From Mycobacterium sp. IS-836 (lineage in GTDB: Bacteria > Actinomycetota > Actinomycetes > Mycobacteriales > Mycobacteriaceae), in assembly GCF_001954275.1 (NCBI RefSeq), contig NZ_MBEU01000013.1:35681-99680 (forward strand): DNA of 64,000 bases. Reading direction: 5' to 3'. Positions 9,233 to 21,622 of this stretch are shown piece after piece. Both the position numbers and the translations under genes were made by a program. Below the pieces are notes generated by a model. It saw only the letters and a list, made by a program, of their open reading frames with translations, did no database searches and had not been told where the DNA came from. Position 1 is the first letter of the stretch, and every line of letters begins with the position of its first letter.

Positions 9233-9293
9233 GCATCCGCCGATACCGCGATTCAATTACCGCGCGCATTCAACAATGCATACTGTTCCGGTG

Positions 9294-11264
9294 ATGAACC
9301 GGAAATATGCGAGCCGAGTTATTGCGCTGGCTGGTGTGGTCGGATTCTTGGTCATGAGCGCCCCGGTATCGCAGGCTGCGCCCGGCGACTCGGGCGCGAC
9401 CGAGTCAACGACGTTGGCGCTGGCCGACGTTGGGTCCTCGTCCACCTTGTCGTTCTGGGGATTCACCAGCTCTCAACAGCTGAGCGTGCCGGTGCTGCAC
9501 GGGCTGACGCCGACCGCGCTGAACGCGACCGTCGAACTGCCGATCAACATGCGGTCCGGCCAGCTCACCGTCACCCAGGGCGAGCGCACGATCGCGCGGC
9601 TGAACCTGCCCAACACCGATCAAGCGCCGATCGTCCTCCCGCTGACCGGAGCGGAAGTCGCCGACAATTGGGTATCGGTGACGGTGCGTTCCTACCTGGT
9701 GCCCCTGGACGGATTCTGCTTGTACCCGGAGAGCCCGCTGCGTCTGGTCAACGGAACGATCAACTACACCGGGGTCGAACAGCCGCCCACGACGGTGGCC
9801 CATTTCTTGCCGCCGGTGCTGCGCAAGCTGACCATATTTCTGCCGCAGGCGCCGTCAACCGCTGAGTCCGACACGGCAATTCGACTCGCCACCTCCGCGG
9901 CCTCGCACTACGGCAGGCAGGCTCCCGAGGTCGCGGTGGTCCCGTTGCCCGACGGACAGCAGGGGCCGCCGACGCCGCCGCAACCGCTGGAACGCCAGGT
10001 TGTCGTCAAAGAGGGATCGGACGCCGGGCTTTCCCTGCAGGGCAACACCGGTGTGCCGTGGCTGTTGATCTCGGGGCCCCTCGGACGAACCGACGAATCG
10101 GATACCGCGCTGCTGTTCAACGACCTGTCACGGCTGGCCCTTGTCTCCCGGGCCTCGGCGGAATCGTTGAAGACCACCCCGCAACTCCCCGGCGACAACG
10201 CCACGCTGCGCGAACTGGGGCAGCCCTTCGCCAACGCCACTTCGCTGCAACCGCGGGTGTCAATTGGATTGGACCAGACCAAGTTTGGCCGATCCGTGCA
10301 CGGGGTGCGCGTGCATCTACAGGGGTCGTATACCCCGACGCCGGCGAACGTCGGCGGCCAGATCACCGCCAACATCGGCGCGGAGACCATCGACCATTGG
10401 CCCACCGACGGCCACGGCGCAATCGACCACTGGATCGACGTGCCGGATCGGCTGCTGCAGCGATACACCAGCCTTGACGTCGTGCTGGATGTTGCGAGCA
10501 ACATCGGACACTGCGGGGACTTCTACACGCCTGGCGCGGGAAACTCGCTACTCACGTTGAACATCACCGGCGACACCACCGTGCAGAGCAGTCCCGCCGC
10601 GCCACCGGTGCCCGGCGGCCTGCAGTCGGTGCCGCAGGCGTTGATGCCCAAGGTTCAGGTGGGCATCGAGCCCCACTCGTTGATTGACACCAAGCGCGCG
10701 ATCGACATCATGGTCGGCCTGCAGCGCATCAGTGCGGCGCCGATCGACACCACCGTCACAAGCGTTCAGCAGGCGCTCGATTCGTCGAATCCCGCGCTGG
10801 TGGTAGCCGCGGACGGATGGAACCACTCGGATATCGCGCTTCCGGTGTCCGCCGGCCCCAGCGGACCGATCACGATCAACGCCGTCGAGTCGGGCGGCAA
10901 ACCCACGAAGCTGACACTGGACCCGTCACTGCGGTTCGCTTCTCTCCAAACGGTTTTCAACCGCGGCCGCTCACTGCTGATCGCAACCTCCAACGGCGCG
11001 CCCTTCCAGCTCGACGAGCTGCTGCGCTGGCTCACGAGCGACAACAAGCACTGGCCGAGCCTCAAGGGCGTCGCGGCGGTGTCGGTACCGGGACAAGACC
11101 CGGTCACCGTCGATCGGTCGCCCACTGCCGGTCCGGTCGCGGCGGCGCCCGGGGGCGGTAGTCACTCGGACCTGGCCTGGCTGTGGTGGTTCGGCGCGGG
11201 CTGGCTGGTCCTGGCCATCGTCGGTGCGGGAGTGATCGTGCTGCGCACCAGACGCCGGAGCTAG
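9294..11264 (+). CDS. Large secreted, C-terminally membrane-anchored protein (BcsB-like?)
   Basis: From ATG 9294 the product is 656 residues. It has a Sec signal peptide (about residues 1-30, ending PVSQAAPG), a long beta-rich extracytoplasmic region, and one transmembrane helix near residues 626-648 followed by RTRRRS. The topology and pieces such as LTVTQGERTIARLNLP and a Phe-Cys-Leu-Tyr-Pro stretch recall the cellulose synthase partner BcsB, but I cannot confirm this. In-frame ATG 9276 is an alternative start that would extend the n-region. It is 61 bases downstream of the second TetR gene and may be its target. The stop overlaps the convergent PAS gene's stop in CTAG. Confidence 0.7.
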   Translation: MNRKYASRVIALAGVVGFLVMSAPVSQAAPGDSGATESTTLALADVGSSSTLSFWGFTSSQQLSVPVLHGLTPTALNATVELPINMRSGQLTVTQGERTIARLNLPNTDQAPIVLPLTGAEVADNWVSVTVRSYLVPLDGFCLYPESPLRLVNGTINYTGVEQPPTTVAHFLPPVLRKLTIFLPQAPSTAESDTAIRLATSAASHYGRQAPEVAVVPLPDGQQGPPTPPQPLERQVVVKEGSDAGLSLQGNTGVPWLLISGPLGRTDESDTALLFNDLSRLALVSRASAESLKTTPQLPGDNATLRELGQPFANATSLQPRVSIGLDQTKFGRSVHGVRVHLQGSYTPTPANVGGQITANIGAETIDHWPTDGHGAIDHWIDVPDRLLQRYTSLDVVLDVASNIGHCGDFYTPGAGNSLLTLNITGDTTVQSSPAAPPVPGGLQSVPQALMPKVQVGIEPHSLIDTKRAIDIMVGLQRISAAPIDTTVTSVQQALDSSNPALVVAADGWNHSDIALPVSAGPSGPITINAVESGGKPTKLTLDPSLRFASLQTVFNRGRSLLIATSNGAPFQLDELLRWLTSDNKHWPSLKGVAAVSVPGQDPVTVDRSPTAGPVAAAPGGGSHSDLAWLWWFGAGWLVLAIVGAGVIVLRTRRRS

Positions 11265-11623
11265 CGCTCCTCGATCCACAACTGCGCGGTCAGATCCTGG
11301 AACGTCGCGAGGGCGAATTGATCGTCGGCCCGCCGCACCGCCGACTTACTCATCAGCGCGCGCACGACCGAGCCGTCCCGGTGTGCCAATTCGACGACCA
11401 TGTTGCCCAGGGCGTGGACGACCGACAGTAGGGAGTCCGAGGCGGGCGCCTTATAGAAGACCTCGTGGAATCCGAGCGCCAGGACCTCGTCCGGTTCGTA
11501 GCCCACCATCTCGGCAAACGCGGTGTTGGTGAACAGGATGCTGCCGTCATGCCCGATAGCCAGCACGGGAACCGGGATCCGCTCCAGCACGACCAGTGCG
11601 GGAAGCTGCTTCAAGGTCGTCAT
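11261..11623 (-). CDS. Single PAS-domain protein
   Basis: From ATG 11623 the product is 120 residues, essentially one PAS domain: ALVVLERIPVPVLAIGHDGS, then FTNTAFAEMVGYEPDEVL and a closing FQDLTAQLWIEER. No kinase, GGDEF or DNA-binding domain is attached, so it is a stand-alone sensor or protein-binding module. In-frame ATGs at 11680 and 11701 would add 19-26 basic residues with no ribosome site, so the shorter form is preferred. Ligand and partner are unknown. Confidence 0.7.
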   Translation of the reverse strand: MTTLKQLPALVVLERIPVPVLAIGHDGSILFTNTAFAEMVGYEPDEVLALGFHEVFYKAPASDSLLSVVHALGNMVVELAHRDGSVVRALMSKSAVRRADDQFALATFQDLTAQLWIEER

Positions 11624-11734
11624 CGGCGACTGGCTGGGTTGCCGATTACGTCTTCGCTCCACCGGCCGATTATGGCCCATGGCAGGGGCCATGCCGTGCA
11701 CTTTTTCCTAATACGGCGCCCGGCCGGTGTTTCG

Positions 11735-13288
11735 TCATATGTCGGAAGTCGGCTGGTAGCGGGGAAACACGCCCACGGGCGCCGGCAGCGCCGTGCCGGG
11801 GGCCAGCGGCGCGCCGATGGCGCTGAACGCCCGCCGGTCTTCGTCCTGGCCGAGCAGGTCCAGCAGCTTGGCGGCCGACTCGGGCATGACGGGCTGCACC
11901 AGCAGCGCCGCGATGCGCACGGCCTCGCACGTGGTGTAGAGGACGGTACGGAACCGCGCCTGATCGGCCGCGGACTCGCTCTTGCCCAGCACCCACGGCT
12001 GCTGGGCCGAAAAGTATCGATTCGCCTCGCCGAGCATCAGCCAGATCGCCTCGAGGGCCAGGTGCATCGCCTGGGCATCGAAATTCGCGCGCACCCGCTC
12101 TAGCAGACCCTCGGCCGTGTTCAGCAGTTCGGTGTCGGCTGCGGTGAATTCGCCAGGTTCGGGCACCACTCCGCCGAGGTTCTTGGCCACCATCGACAAC
12201 GACCGCTGCGCCAGGTTGCCGAGTTCGTTGGCCAGGTCGGCGTTGATCCGGGTGACGATCGCCTCTTCCCTGTAGCTGCCGTCCTGGCCGAACGGAACTT
12301 CGCGCAACAGGAAATAGCGCACCTGATCCACGCCGAACGTGTCGATCAGCGCGACCGGGTCGACGATGTTGCCGACCGACTTGCTCATCTTCTCGCCGCG
12401 GTTGAGCAGAAACCCGTGCGCGAAAACCCTTCGGGGGAGCTCGATTCCGGCCGACATCAGAAATGCCGGCCAGTACACGGTGTGGAACCGGATGATGTCC
12501 TTGCCGATCATGTGCAAATCGGCCGGCCAGTAGTGGCGGAACAACTCGGAATCGGTATCGGGATAGCCGACCCCGGTCAGATAGTTGGTCAACGCGTCGA
12601 CCCAGACGTACATGACGTGATCGGGGTGCTCGGGCACCGGCACGCCCCAGTCGAACGAGGTGCGCGAGATGGACAGGTCCCGCAGGCCGCCCGAGACGAA
12701 GCTGACGACCTCGTTGCGCCGCACCTCGGGCGCGATGAAATCGGGGTTCGCCTCGTAGTGGGCCAGCAGCTTGTCGGCGTACGCGGAGAGCCGGAAGAAA
12801 TAGGTCTGCTCGTCGGTCCAGGTCAGCGGGGCGCGGGTCTCGGTGGCGATGCGGGTGCCGTCGTCGAGCAGTTCGGTTTCCGCTTCGACGAAGAACCGCT
12901 CGTCGCGTACGGAGTACCAGCCCGAGTAGGTGTCGAGGTAGATGTCGCCGGCCGCCGCCATTCGGCGCCAGATTTCCTTCGATGCCTCGTGGTGGTCGGC
13001 ATCGGTGGTGCGGATGAACCTGTCGAAGGAGATGTTCAGCTTCTCCTGCAACCGCTGGAACACGTCGGAGTTGCGCCGGGCCAGTTCGGCGGTGGGCAGT
13101 CCTTCGGCCGCCGCGGCCTGGGCGACCTTGAGGCCGTGCTCGTCGGTCCCGGTGAGAAAGCGGACATCGAAGCCGTCGAGCCGCTTGAACCGCGCGATGG
13201 CGTCGGTGGCGACGTACTCGTAGGCGTGCCCCAGGTGCGGTGCGGCATTGGGGTACGTGATCGCGGTGGTGACGTAGTACGGCCTCAT
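11735..13288 (-). CDS. metG: Methionyl-tRNA synthetase
   Basis: The 517-residue class I synthetase charges tRNA-Met. The HIGH-type motif is HLGH in [12 protein letters not shown] (residues about 14-24), and KMSKS lies in [10 protein letters not shown] near residue 300. The anticodon-binding helical domain follows, and the protein ends without the dimerisation domain found in longer forms, as in M. tuberculosis MetS (Rv1007c). The connective peptide lacks zinc-knuckle cysteines. ATG 13288 lies only 24 bases from the tatD start on the other strand. A TAGGGT hexamer (minus strand, 13302-13297) ends 8 bases before the ATG, suggesting a leaderless transcript. Confidence 0.97.
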   Translation of the reverse strand: MRPYYVTTAITYPNAAPHLGHAYEYVATDAIARFKRLDGFDVRFLTGTDEHGLKVAQAAAAEGLPTAELARRNSDVFQRLQEKLNISFDRFIRTTDADHHEASKEIWRRMAAAGDIYLDTYSGWYSVRDERFFVEAETELLDDGTRIATETRAPLTWTDEQTYFFRLSAYADKLLAHYEANPDFIAPEVRRNEVVSFVSGGLRDLSISRTSFDWGVPVPEHPDHVMYVWVDALTNYLTGVGYPDTDSELFRHYWPADLHMIGKDIIRFHTVYWPAFLMSAGIELPRRVFAHGFLLNRGEKMSKSVGNIVDPVALIDTFGVDQVRYFLLREVPFGQDGSYREEAIVTRINADLANELGNLAQRSLSMVAKNLGGVVPEPGEFTAADTELLNTAEGLLERVRANFDAQAMHLALEAIWLMLGEANRYFSAQQPWVLGKSESAADQARFRTVLYTTCEAVRIAALLVQPVMPESAAKLLDLLGQDEDRRAFSAIGAPLAPGTALPAPVGVFPRYQPTSDI

Positions 13289-13312
13289 CGAGACTCACCC
13301 TATTGTGTGGCG
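13289..13312. promoter_or_regulatory. Overlapping divergent promoters of metG and tatD
   Basis: Only 24 bases separate the two start codons. On plus, TATTGT at 13301-13306 sits 6 bases before GTG 13313. On minus, TAGGGT (13302-13297) sits 8 bases before ATG 13288. Both match mycobacterial -10 hexamers (TAnnnT) at leaderless spacing and they share two bases. Confidence 0.5.
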
Positions 13313-14155
13313 GTGGGCTCCAACCGCTCCGGTAAACGAGAAGCGCCGCCGGCGCCCGAGCCGCTGGCGCCGTTGGTCGACGCCCATACCCACCTCGACG
13401 CGTGCGGGGCGAGCGACGCCGACGGCGTGCGGGCCATCGTCGAGCGCGCCGCGGCTGTCGGGGTGGGCGCGGTGGTCACCATCGCCGACGACCTTGAGTC
13501 GGCGCGCTGGGTGACGCGGGCCGCCGAGTGGGATCCACGCGTCTACGCCGCGGTCGCGCTGCATCCGACCCGCGCCGACGCGCTGGACGACGCCGCCCGC
13601 GACGAGATCGAGCGACTGGTCGCCCACCCCCGGGTGGTGGCCGTCGGTGAGACCGGGATGGATCTGTATTGGCCGGGGCGCCTGGACGGCTGCGCGCAAC
13701 CCGACGCGCAGCGCGAAGCGTTCGCATGGCATATCGACCTGGCGAAGCGGTGTGGGAAGCCGCTGATGATCCACAACCGGGAGGCCGACGCCGAGGTGCT
13801 CGACGTGTTGCGGGCCGAGGGCGCCCCGGAGGCCGTGATCTTTCACTGCTTTTCGTCGGACGCCGCGATGGCCCGCCGCTGCGTCGACGCGGGGTGGACG
13901 CTCAGCCTGTCGGGGACGGTCAGCTTCCGTAACGCGCGCGCCCTGCGGGAAGCCGTGCCGTCGATACCCGCGGAGCAGCTTTTGGTGGAGACCGATGCAC
14001 CGTATTTGACGCCCCACCCGTACCGGGGCGCAGCGAACGAGCCGTACTGCCTTCCCTATACTGTGCGGGCGCTGGCTGAACTGGTCGGTCGGCCGCCCGA
14101 GGAGTTGGCGGCGATCACCACCGGCAATGCTCGCCGGGTCTACGGACTGGCCTAG
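13313..14155 (+). CDS. tatD: TatD-family metal-dependent DNase
   Basis: The 280-residue amidohydrolase-fold protein corresponds to Rv1008. Metal-binding motifs are present: DAHTHLD, VGETGMDLYW, MIHNREAD, FHCFSSD and ETDAPYL. TatD enzymes are 3'-5' exonucleases/DNases, and some act as tRNA or D-Tyr-tRNA processing enzymes. The start GTG 13313 is chosen because a -10 hexamer ends 6 bases earlier; GTG 13307 is an alternative adding two residues. The frame is open far upstream inside metG, which is a shadow. It is followed by the rpfB leader. Confidence 0.93.
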   Translation: MGSNRSGKREAPPAPEPLAPLVDAHTHLDACGASDADGVRAIVERAAAVGVGAVVTIADDLESARWVTRAAEWDPRVYAAVALHPTRADALDDAARDEIERLVAHPRVVAVGETGMDLYWPGRLDGCAQPDAQREAFAWHIDLAKRCGKPLMIHNREADAEVLDVLRAEGAPEAVIFHCFSSDAAMARRCVDAGWTLSLSGTVSFRNARALREAVPSIPAEQLLVETDAPYLTPHPYRGAANEPYCLPYTVRALAELVGRPPEELAAITTGNARRVYGLA

Positions 14156-16391
<2,236 letters not shown>

Positions 16392-16427
16392 GTAGGACGT
16401 CGACCGTTCCAGCGATAGTCTGCTGCG

Positions 16428-17387
16428 GTGTCCGCGTCTGACGGCAGCACCGCAACGCAATGGGTGCCCACCGGGTCGGTCACCGTTCGCGTGCCCGGGA
16501 AGGTCAACCTGTACCTGGCCGTCGGAGATCGCCGCGAGGACGGCTATCACGAGCTGACGACGGTGTTCCAAGCCGTCTCGTTGCTCGACGAGGTGACCGT
16601 CCGCAACGCAGACGTGCTGTCGCTCGAGCTCGTGGGCGAGGGTGCCGACACGCTGCCCATCGATGAACGCAACGTCGCGTGGCAGGCCGCCGAGCTGATG
16701 GCCGATCACGTGGGCCGGGCACCCGACGTCTCGATCATGATCGACAAATCCATTCCGGTGGCCGGCGGCATGGCGGGCGGCAGCGCGGATGCGGCCGCGG
16801 TGCTGGTTGGCATCAACGCGCTGTGGGAGCTCAACGTGCCCCGCCGCGATCTGCGCATGCTCGCCGCGCAACTGGGCAGCGACGTGCCGTTCGCTCTGCA
16901 TGGCGGCACCGCGCTGGGGACCGGTCGTGGCGAGGAGCTGGCGACGGTGTTGTCGCGGAACACGTTTCACTGGGTGCTGACGTTTGCGGACAGCGGTCTG
17001 CTCACCCCGGCGGTGTTCGGCGAGCTCGACCGGCTCAGGGACAGCGGCGAGCCGTCACGGCTGGCCGAGCCCGGGCCGGTGCTGGCGGCCCTGGCCGCGG
17101 GCGACCCGGAGCAGCTGGCGCCGCTGCTGGGCAACGAAATGCAAGCGGCGGCGGTGAGCCTGGACCCGGGACTGCGGCGGACGCTGCGCGCCGGTGTGGA
17201 GGCCGGTGCGCTGGCCGGCATCGTGTCCGGCTCCGGTCCGACGTGCGCTTTTTTGTGCACCTCGGCGTCGCAGGCGGTCGACATCGGCACCCAGCTGTCG
17301 GGGGCGGGCGTCTGCCGCACGGTCCGGGTCGCGAGCGGCCCGGTGCCCGGCGCCCGCGTCGTTCCCGCGCCGATGACCGAAGTCTGA
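16428..17387 (+). CDS. ispE: 4-diphosphocytidyl-2-C-methyl-D-erythritol kinase IspE
   Basis: The 319-residue GHMP kinase phosphorylates CDP-methylerythritol in the MEP isoprenoid pathway, which feeds polyprenyl phosphate and menaquinone synthesis. The start is GTG 16428. Visible motifs are [12 protein letters not shown], the ATP-binding [14 protein letters not shown], and the C-terminal [12 protein letters not shown]. It is the last gene of rpfB-ksgA-ispE, 36 bases after ksgA. Length and order match Rv1011. Confidence 0.95.
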   Translation: MSASDGSTATQWVPTGSVTVRVPGKVNLYLAVGDRREDGYHELTTVFQAVSLLDEVTVRNADVLSLELVGEGADTLPIDERNVAWQAAELMADHVGRAPDVSIMIDKSIPVAGGMAGGSADAAAVLVGINALWELNVPRRDLRMLAAQLGSDVPFALHGGTALGTGRGEELATVLSRNTFHWVLTFADSGLLTPAVFGELDRLRDSGEPSRLAEPGPVLAALAAGDPEQLAPLLGNEMQAAAVSLDPGLRRTLRAGVEAGALAGIVSGSGPTCAFLCTSASQAVDIGTQLSGAGVCRTVRVASGPVPGARVVPAPMTEV

Positions 17388-17666
17388 ACGGGGTGTGAAA
17401 TCCGACTCAGCGGCCGCTAGAAGTTGGCGCTTCCTTAAGAGTTGCTTAAGATGACTCGCGGTGACGAGTAGCGGTAAGCAGAACCACTCGATGTCGTCGT
17501 CTGCCGGGCGCTGCGGTGGACGGCCGACGCGGTTTGCAGACTCATCACTGTTTCGAGACCTAACCGCTGCCCAACTGTGCTCGCGCGCCTGCTGCAAAGT
17601 AGCCCCCAGCAGGCGGAATATGAGATTCCGGGCGTTGGGGAATCTGCCGGAACCGAGGAGGCCTTT
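17388..17666. other. Intergenic region upstream of pks16
   Basis: Nothing coding is convincing here. A short repeat CTTAAGAGTTGCTTAAGATGA lies at 17433-17454, with CTTAAG in each half, and could be a regulatory site or a promoter element. The pks16 ribosome site AGGAGG is at 17655-17661. Confidence 0.4.
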
Positions 17667-19301
17667 GTGAGCCGGTTTACCGAGAAGATGTACCGCAACG
17701 CCCGCACCGCGCGGACGGGCATGGTCACCGGTGAACCCCACGAACCCGTCCGCCACACGTGGGGCGAGGTCCACGAGCGCGCCCGGTGCATCGCGGGCGG
17801 CCTGGCCGGCGCGGGCGTCGGCCTCGGCGACGCCATCGGTGTGCTCGCCGGCTTCCCGGTGGAGATCGCCCCGACCGCGCAGGGCCTCTGGATGCGCGGG
17901 GCCAGCCTCACCATGCTGCATCAGCCGACGCCGCGCACCGACCTTGCCGTCTGGGCCGAGGACACCATGACCGTGATCGGCATGATCGAGGCCAAGGCCG
18001 TCATCGTCTCCGAGCCCTTCCTGGTGGCCATCCCCGTGCTTGAGGAGAAGGGGATCAAGGTCCTCACCGTCGCCGACCTGCTGGCGTCGGATCCGGTCGA
18101 CCCCATCGAGGTCGGCGAGGACGATCTGGCGCTGATGCAGTTAACGTCCGGGTCCACCGGTTCACCCAAAGCTGTCCAGATCACCCACCGCAACATCTAC
18201 TCCAACGCCGAGGCGATGTTCATCGGCGCGCAGTACGACGTCGACAAGGACGTCATGGTCAGCTGGCTGCCCTGCTTCCACGACATGGGCATGGTCGGCT
18301 TCCTGACCATCCCGATGTTCTTCGGCGCCGAGCTGGTCAAGGTCACGCCGATGGACTTCCTGCGCGACACCCTGTTGTGGGCCAAGCTGATCGACAAGTA
18401 CCAGGGCACCATGACCGCGGCGCCCAACTTCGCCTACGCGCTGCTCGCCAAGCGGCTGCGGCGCAACGCGAAACCCGGCGACTTCGACCTGTCGACCCTG
18501 CGCTTCGCGCTGTCCGGCGCCGAGCCCGTCGAACCCGCCGACGTCGAGGACCTGCTGGACGCGGGCAAGCCGTTCGGGCTTCGGCCCTCGGCGATCCTGC
18601 CGGCCTACGGCATGGCCGAGACGACCCTGGCCGTGTCGTTCTCCGAGTGCAACGCGGGCCTGGTCGTCGACGAGGTCGACGCCGATCTGCTGGCCGCGCT
18701 GCGCCGCGCCGTGCCCGCCAGCAAGGGCAACGTTCGCAGGCTGGCCACGCTGGGCCCGCTGCTGCAGGATCTCGAAGCCCGCATCATCGACGACAACGGC
18801 GATGTGATGCCGCCGCGCGGCGTCGGTGTCATCGAGCTGCGCGGCGAGTCGCTGACTCCCGGCTACCTCACCATGGGCGGCTTCATCCCCGCGCAGGACG
18901 AGCACGGCTGGTACGACACCGGTGACCTCGGCTACCTCACCGAGGAGGGCCACATCGTGGTGTGCGGACGCGTCAAGGACGTCATCATCATGGCCGGCCG
19001 CAACATCTACCCAACCGACATCGAGCGCGCCGCCTGCCGCGTCGAGGGGGTTAGGCCCGGCTGCGCCGTCGCCGTGCGGCTCGATGCGGGTCACTCACGC
19101 GAGACGTTCGCCGTCGCCGTCGAATCCAACGCCTGGCAAGACCCGGCCGAGGTACGCCGCATCGAGCATCAGGTCGCGCACGAGGTCGTCAGCGAGGTCG
19201 ACGTGCGGCCACGCAATGTGGTGGTGCTGGGCCCGGGGACGATTCCGAAGACGCCGTCGGGCAAGCTGCGCCGGTCCACCTCGGTCACGCTCGTCAGCTA
19301 G
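17667..19301 (+). CDS. pks16: Acyl-AMP ligase / acyl-CoA synthetase-like protein Pks16
   Basis: The 544-residue protein belongs to the adenylate-forming (ANL) family and matches Rv1013 in length. The core motif [12 protein letters not shown] is near residue 155, YDTGDLGYL near 415, and the C-terminal [10 protein letters not shown] carries the conserved lysine. It adenylates a fatty acid, then hands it to CoA or a carrier protein. Despite its name it has no ketosynthase or other PKS domain. GTG 17667 is fixed by a perfect AGGAGG at 17655. It is followed 18 bases later by a convergent TetR gene, where the accessory insert begins. Confidence 0.92.
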   Translation: MSRFTEKMYRNARTARTGMVTGEPHEPVRHTWGEVHERARCIAGGLAGAGVGLGDAIGVLAGFPVEIAPTAQGLWMRGASLTMLHQPTPRTDLAVWAEDTMTVIGMIEAKAVIVSEPFLVAIPVLEEKGIKVLTVADLLASDPVDPIEVGEDDLALMQLTSGSTGSPKAVQITHRNIYSNAEAMFIGAQYDVDKDVMVSWLPCFHDMGMVGFLTIPMFFGAELVKVTPMDFLRDTLLWAKLIDKYQGTMTAAPNFAYALLAKRLRRNAKPGDFDLSTLRFALSGAEPVEPADVEDLLDAGKPFGLRPSAILPAYGMAETTLAVSFSECNAGLVVDEVDADLLAALRRAVPASKGNVRRLATLGPLLQDLEARIIDDNGDVMPPRGVGVIELRGESLTPGYLTMGGFIPAQDEHGWYDTGDLGYLTEEGHIVVCGRVKDVIIMAGRNIYPTDIERAACRVEGVRPGCAVAVRLDAGHSRETFAVAVESNAWQDPAEVRRIEHQVAHEVVSEVDVRPRNVVVLGPGTIPKTPSGKLRRSTSVTLVS

Positions 19302-19319
19302 GGACCGACGGCTTCCGCG

Positions 19320-19928
19320 TCACGACAGCGGGGAAAGACCCGAGCGCACCAGCTCCAGGCACGTGGCGGCGATAACGCCCAAATCCTCGACACACCCGTT
19401 CTGCCCCCACGTCTCCACTCCGATCACCATGGCCGCGGCCAGCGTGGCGCCCGCGACGTTGGCGACCAGATCGATGTTCGCCACATCGGGGTAGCGCTGC
19501 TTGACGAAGTCGGTGATGACCGCGGCGAACGACGCCTGGACCACGCGCAGGTGGCTGGCGATCTGCTCGCCGGTGATCAATTCGGCGCGGGCGAGGGCCG
19601 CCTGCCGCACCAGTTCGATGTCGTGCGGATAGCTGGCCATGCTGGCCAGCACCGCCTCGAACACTGACTCGGAGCGGGGGCGGTGCGCGAGCGCCTCGGC
19701 CAGCCACTCCACCTGGGTGTCGTAGTCCTGGAAGAGCACGGCTTCCTTCGTGGGGAAGTGCCGAAAGAACGTGCGCTCGGTGACGCCGGCCTCCTGCGCG
19801 AGCTGCTGCACGGTGACGTTTCCGAAACCCTCGCTGGCGAACCGCTTGAGGGCCACCTGCCGCAGCGCCTCATGGGTCCTGGTGCGGCGCACCTTGTGGA
19901 GGTTTTCCTTCTCGCCCATACCTCGCAT
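19320..19928 (-). CDS. TetR regulator of the oxidoreductase and mce operons (inferred)
   Basis: The product is 202 residues from ATG 19928 (ATG 19919, MGEKENLHK, is equally possible). The TetR helix-turn-helix lies at about residues 14-62 (TVQQLAQEAGVTERTFFRHF), followed by a ligand-binding domain. It is transcribed away from the oxidoreductase operon. Two GTCAGnnCTGAC palindromes lie directly upstream of its start, and an almost identical pair lies before the mce operon. The simplest reading is a repressor of both operons and itself; this has not been shown. Confidence 0.85.
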   Translation of the reverse strand: MRGMGEKENLHKVRRTRTHEALRQVALKRFASEGFGNVTVQQLAQEAGVTERTFFRHFPTKEAVLFQDYDTQVEWLAEALAHRPRSESVFEAVLASMASYPHDIELVRQAALARAELITGEQIASHLRVVQASFAAVITDFVKQRYPDVANIDLVANVAGATLAAAMVIGVETWGQNGCVEDLGVIAATCLELVRSGLSPLS

Positions 19929-19944
19929 CCCACCACACCGATCG

Positions 19945-19988
19945 GTCAGAGCTGACGTCTTCCAATTAAGTCAGTACTGACATATATT
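19945..19988 (+). promoter_or_regulatory. Paired operator and -10 for the oxidoreductase operon
   Basis: GTCAGAGCTGAC (19945-19956) and GTCAGTACTGAC (19970-19981) are two dyads with identical arms spaced 25 bases. TATATT at 19983-19988 starts one base after the second dyad, a good -10. Bases 19952-19985 are 32/34 identical to 22894-22927 upstream of mce, with the same distance from dyad to -10. Confidence 0.7.
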
Positions 19989-20056
19989 AAGGGGCGCCCG
20001 CGGCTCCTGTCGCGCGGAATGGCCTCGGAGACCGAGTCGGAGAAGGAGCAGGAGCG

Positions 20057-21622
20057 ATGACGGACTATGACGCGATCGTGGTCGGCGCCGGGCACAACGG
20101 GTTGACCGCCGCGGCGATCCTGCAGCGCGCCGGCCTGCGCACACTGTGCCTGGAGGCCAACAGCTACACCGGCGGCATGGCCGCCACAGTCGAGCTGATC
20201 GACGGATTCCGTTACGAGATCGCGGGTTCCGTGCAGTTTCCCACCGCCCCGCAGATCGTCAAGGAGCTCGGGCTGGACACCCTGCCTACCGTCGACGCCG
20301 AGGTACAGTCGGTCAACCTCGGCGACGACGGCGAAGAACCGATGATCTTCTATCGCGACCCGATGCAGCTGATGACGCACCTCGCCGAGAAGCTCGGCGC
20401 CGACGCGGTCACGGGCATGGCCGAGATGATCGGGTGGAGCCAGGGGCCCGCAAAGGCGCTCGACCGTTTCGAGGTGCGCACCCCGCCCAAGACCCTCGAC
20501 GAGATGTATGCCTGCGCGGCAAACGAATCCGAGCGCAGAGCCATCCACGAGGTGCTGTTCGGGACGGCGATGGACCCCATCGACCGCTTCCTGCCCGACA
20601 AGGACAAGCACGCCGTGCTGCGCGGGATGCTCGCGTTCCTCGCCATCAACTCCACCTACCGCGGGCCCTATACCCCGGGCAGCGCAACGTGTTTGGCGTT
20701 CGCGCTCGCCGTGCCGAACGAGAGCACGGCGATGATGACCAAGCTCGAGGGTGGCATCGGCGCGCTCTGCACGCACCTGCATGAGATGTTCGTCTCCCAC
20801 GGCGGCGAGGTCAGGTATCGTGCCAAGGTCGAAAAGATTCTCGTCGAAAACGGCCGGGTGACCGGTGTGCGCCTGCGTGACGGCTCGCAGATCACCGCGC
20901 CGGTCGTGGTATCCAACCTGTCGCCCGATCTGACCCTCGTCGACCTGCTCGGCGCCGAGCATCTGCCCGCCGACCTTGTCGCGCGCCTTAGCGGGCGCGA
21001 CCACCGGGCGTCGTTCGTCCAGATCCACTTCGCGCTCGACGGCTTGCCGGAATTCGCCCCGCCGTACGAATTTCTCAACGAACCGGGCATGCAGTCGTCC
21101 ATCGGCATCTTCGGCTCACCGGAGGAACAGCAACGCCAGTGGGAGGAGTGCAAGAGGGGAATCATCCCCGACAACCCGTCGATGGGCATGCAGATCCCGT
21201 CGGTGCACGATCCCGCGATGGCCCCGCCGGGCAAGCACGCGGCCAGCGCGTTCGCCTATGCCTTCCCGGTCGAAGCCAATCGCGACCTGCATGGCCAGCT
21301 CAAGAACGTGATGGCGGAAAAGGTCATCGACAAGATCAGCCGCTACGCGCCCAACTTCCGCGACATCCAGATACGGCACATCACGTTTGCGCCGTACCAC
21401 ATGCAGACGATGTTCGCCGCGCCCTCCGGGGACTTCTGCCACGGCCTGCTGCATCCGGACCTGATGGGGCCCAACCGGCCCGGGCCCAAGGGCTTCCTGG
21501 ACCTTCCCATCCCCGTCGAGGGGTTGTACCTCGGCGGCGCGGGATGCCATGGGGGACCGGGTATTACGTTCACGCCCGGCTACAACGCGGCGCACCAGGC
21601 GCTCGAGGACATCTCTCGATGA
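20057..21622 (+). CDS. FAD-dependent oxidoreductase (phytoene desaturase/CrtI-like)
   Basis: The 521-residue protein starts with a Rossmann FAD-binding motif, DAIVVGAGHNGLTAAAIL, and a glycine-rich EANSYTGGMA stretch. The C-terminal GLYLGGAGCHGGPGIT resembles the FAD-binding end of the CrtI/carotenoid desaturase and amine-oxidase-like group. The natural substrate is unknown: CrtI relatives desaturate or oxidise hydrophobic compounds. ATG 20057 has an AGGAG-type site. The stop overlaps the ferredoxin start (ATGA), so redox partners are translated together. Confidence 0.85.
   Translation: MTDYDAIVVGAGHNGLTAAAILQRAGLRTLCLEANSYTGGMAATVELIDGFRYEIAGSVQFPTAPQIVKELGLDTLPTVDAEVQSVNLGDDGEEPMIFYRDPMQLMTHLAEKLGADAVTGMAEMIGWSQGPAKALDRFEVRTPPKTLDEMYACAANESERRAIHEVLFGTAMDPIDRFLPDKDKHAVLRGMLAFLAINSTYRGPYTPGSATCLAFALAVPNESTAMMTKLEGGIGALCTHLHEMFVSHGGEVRYRAKVEKILVENGRVTGVRLRDGSQITAPVVVSNLSPDLTLVDLLGAEHLPADLVARLSGRDHRASFVQIHFALDGLPEFAPPYEFLNEPGMQSSIGIFGSPEEQQRQWEECKRGIIPDNPSMGMQIPSVHDPAMAPPGKHAASAFAYAFPVEANRDLHGQLKNVMAEKVIDKISRYAPNFRDIQIRHITFAPYHMQTMFAAPSGDFCHGLLHPDLMGPNRPGPKGFLDLPIPVEGLYLGGAGCHGGPGITFTPGYNAAHQALEDISR

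Noticed and set aside
9162..9293. N-terminal extension of the secreted protein gene
   Set aside because: It overlaps the end of the second TetR gene and would mask a clear signal peptide starting at 9294.
12416..13312. Long upstream extension of tatD
   Set aside because: It is the antisense of metG with low-complexity residues; the -10 hexamer and conserved start place tatD at 13313.
17388..17666. Possible small gene matching Rv1012
   Set aside because: No frame here has a ribosome site plus family-like sequence; left as intergenic.
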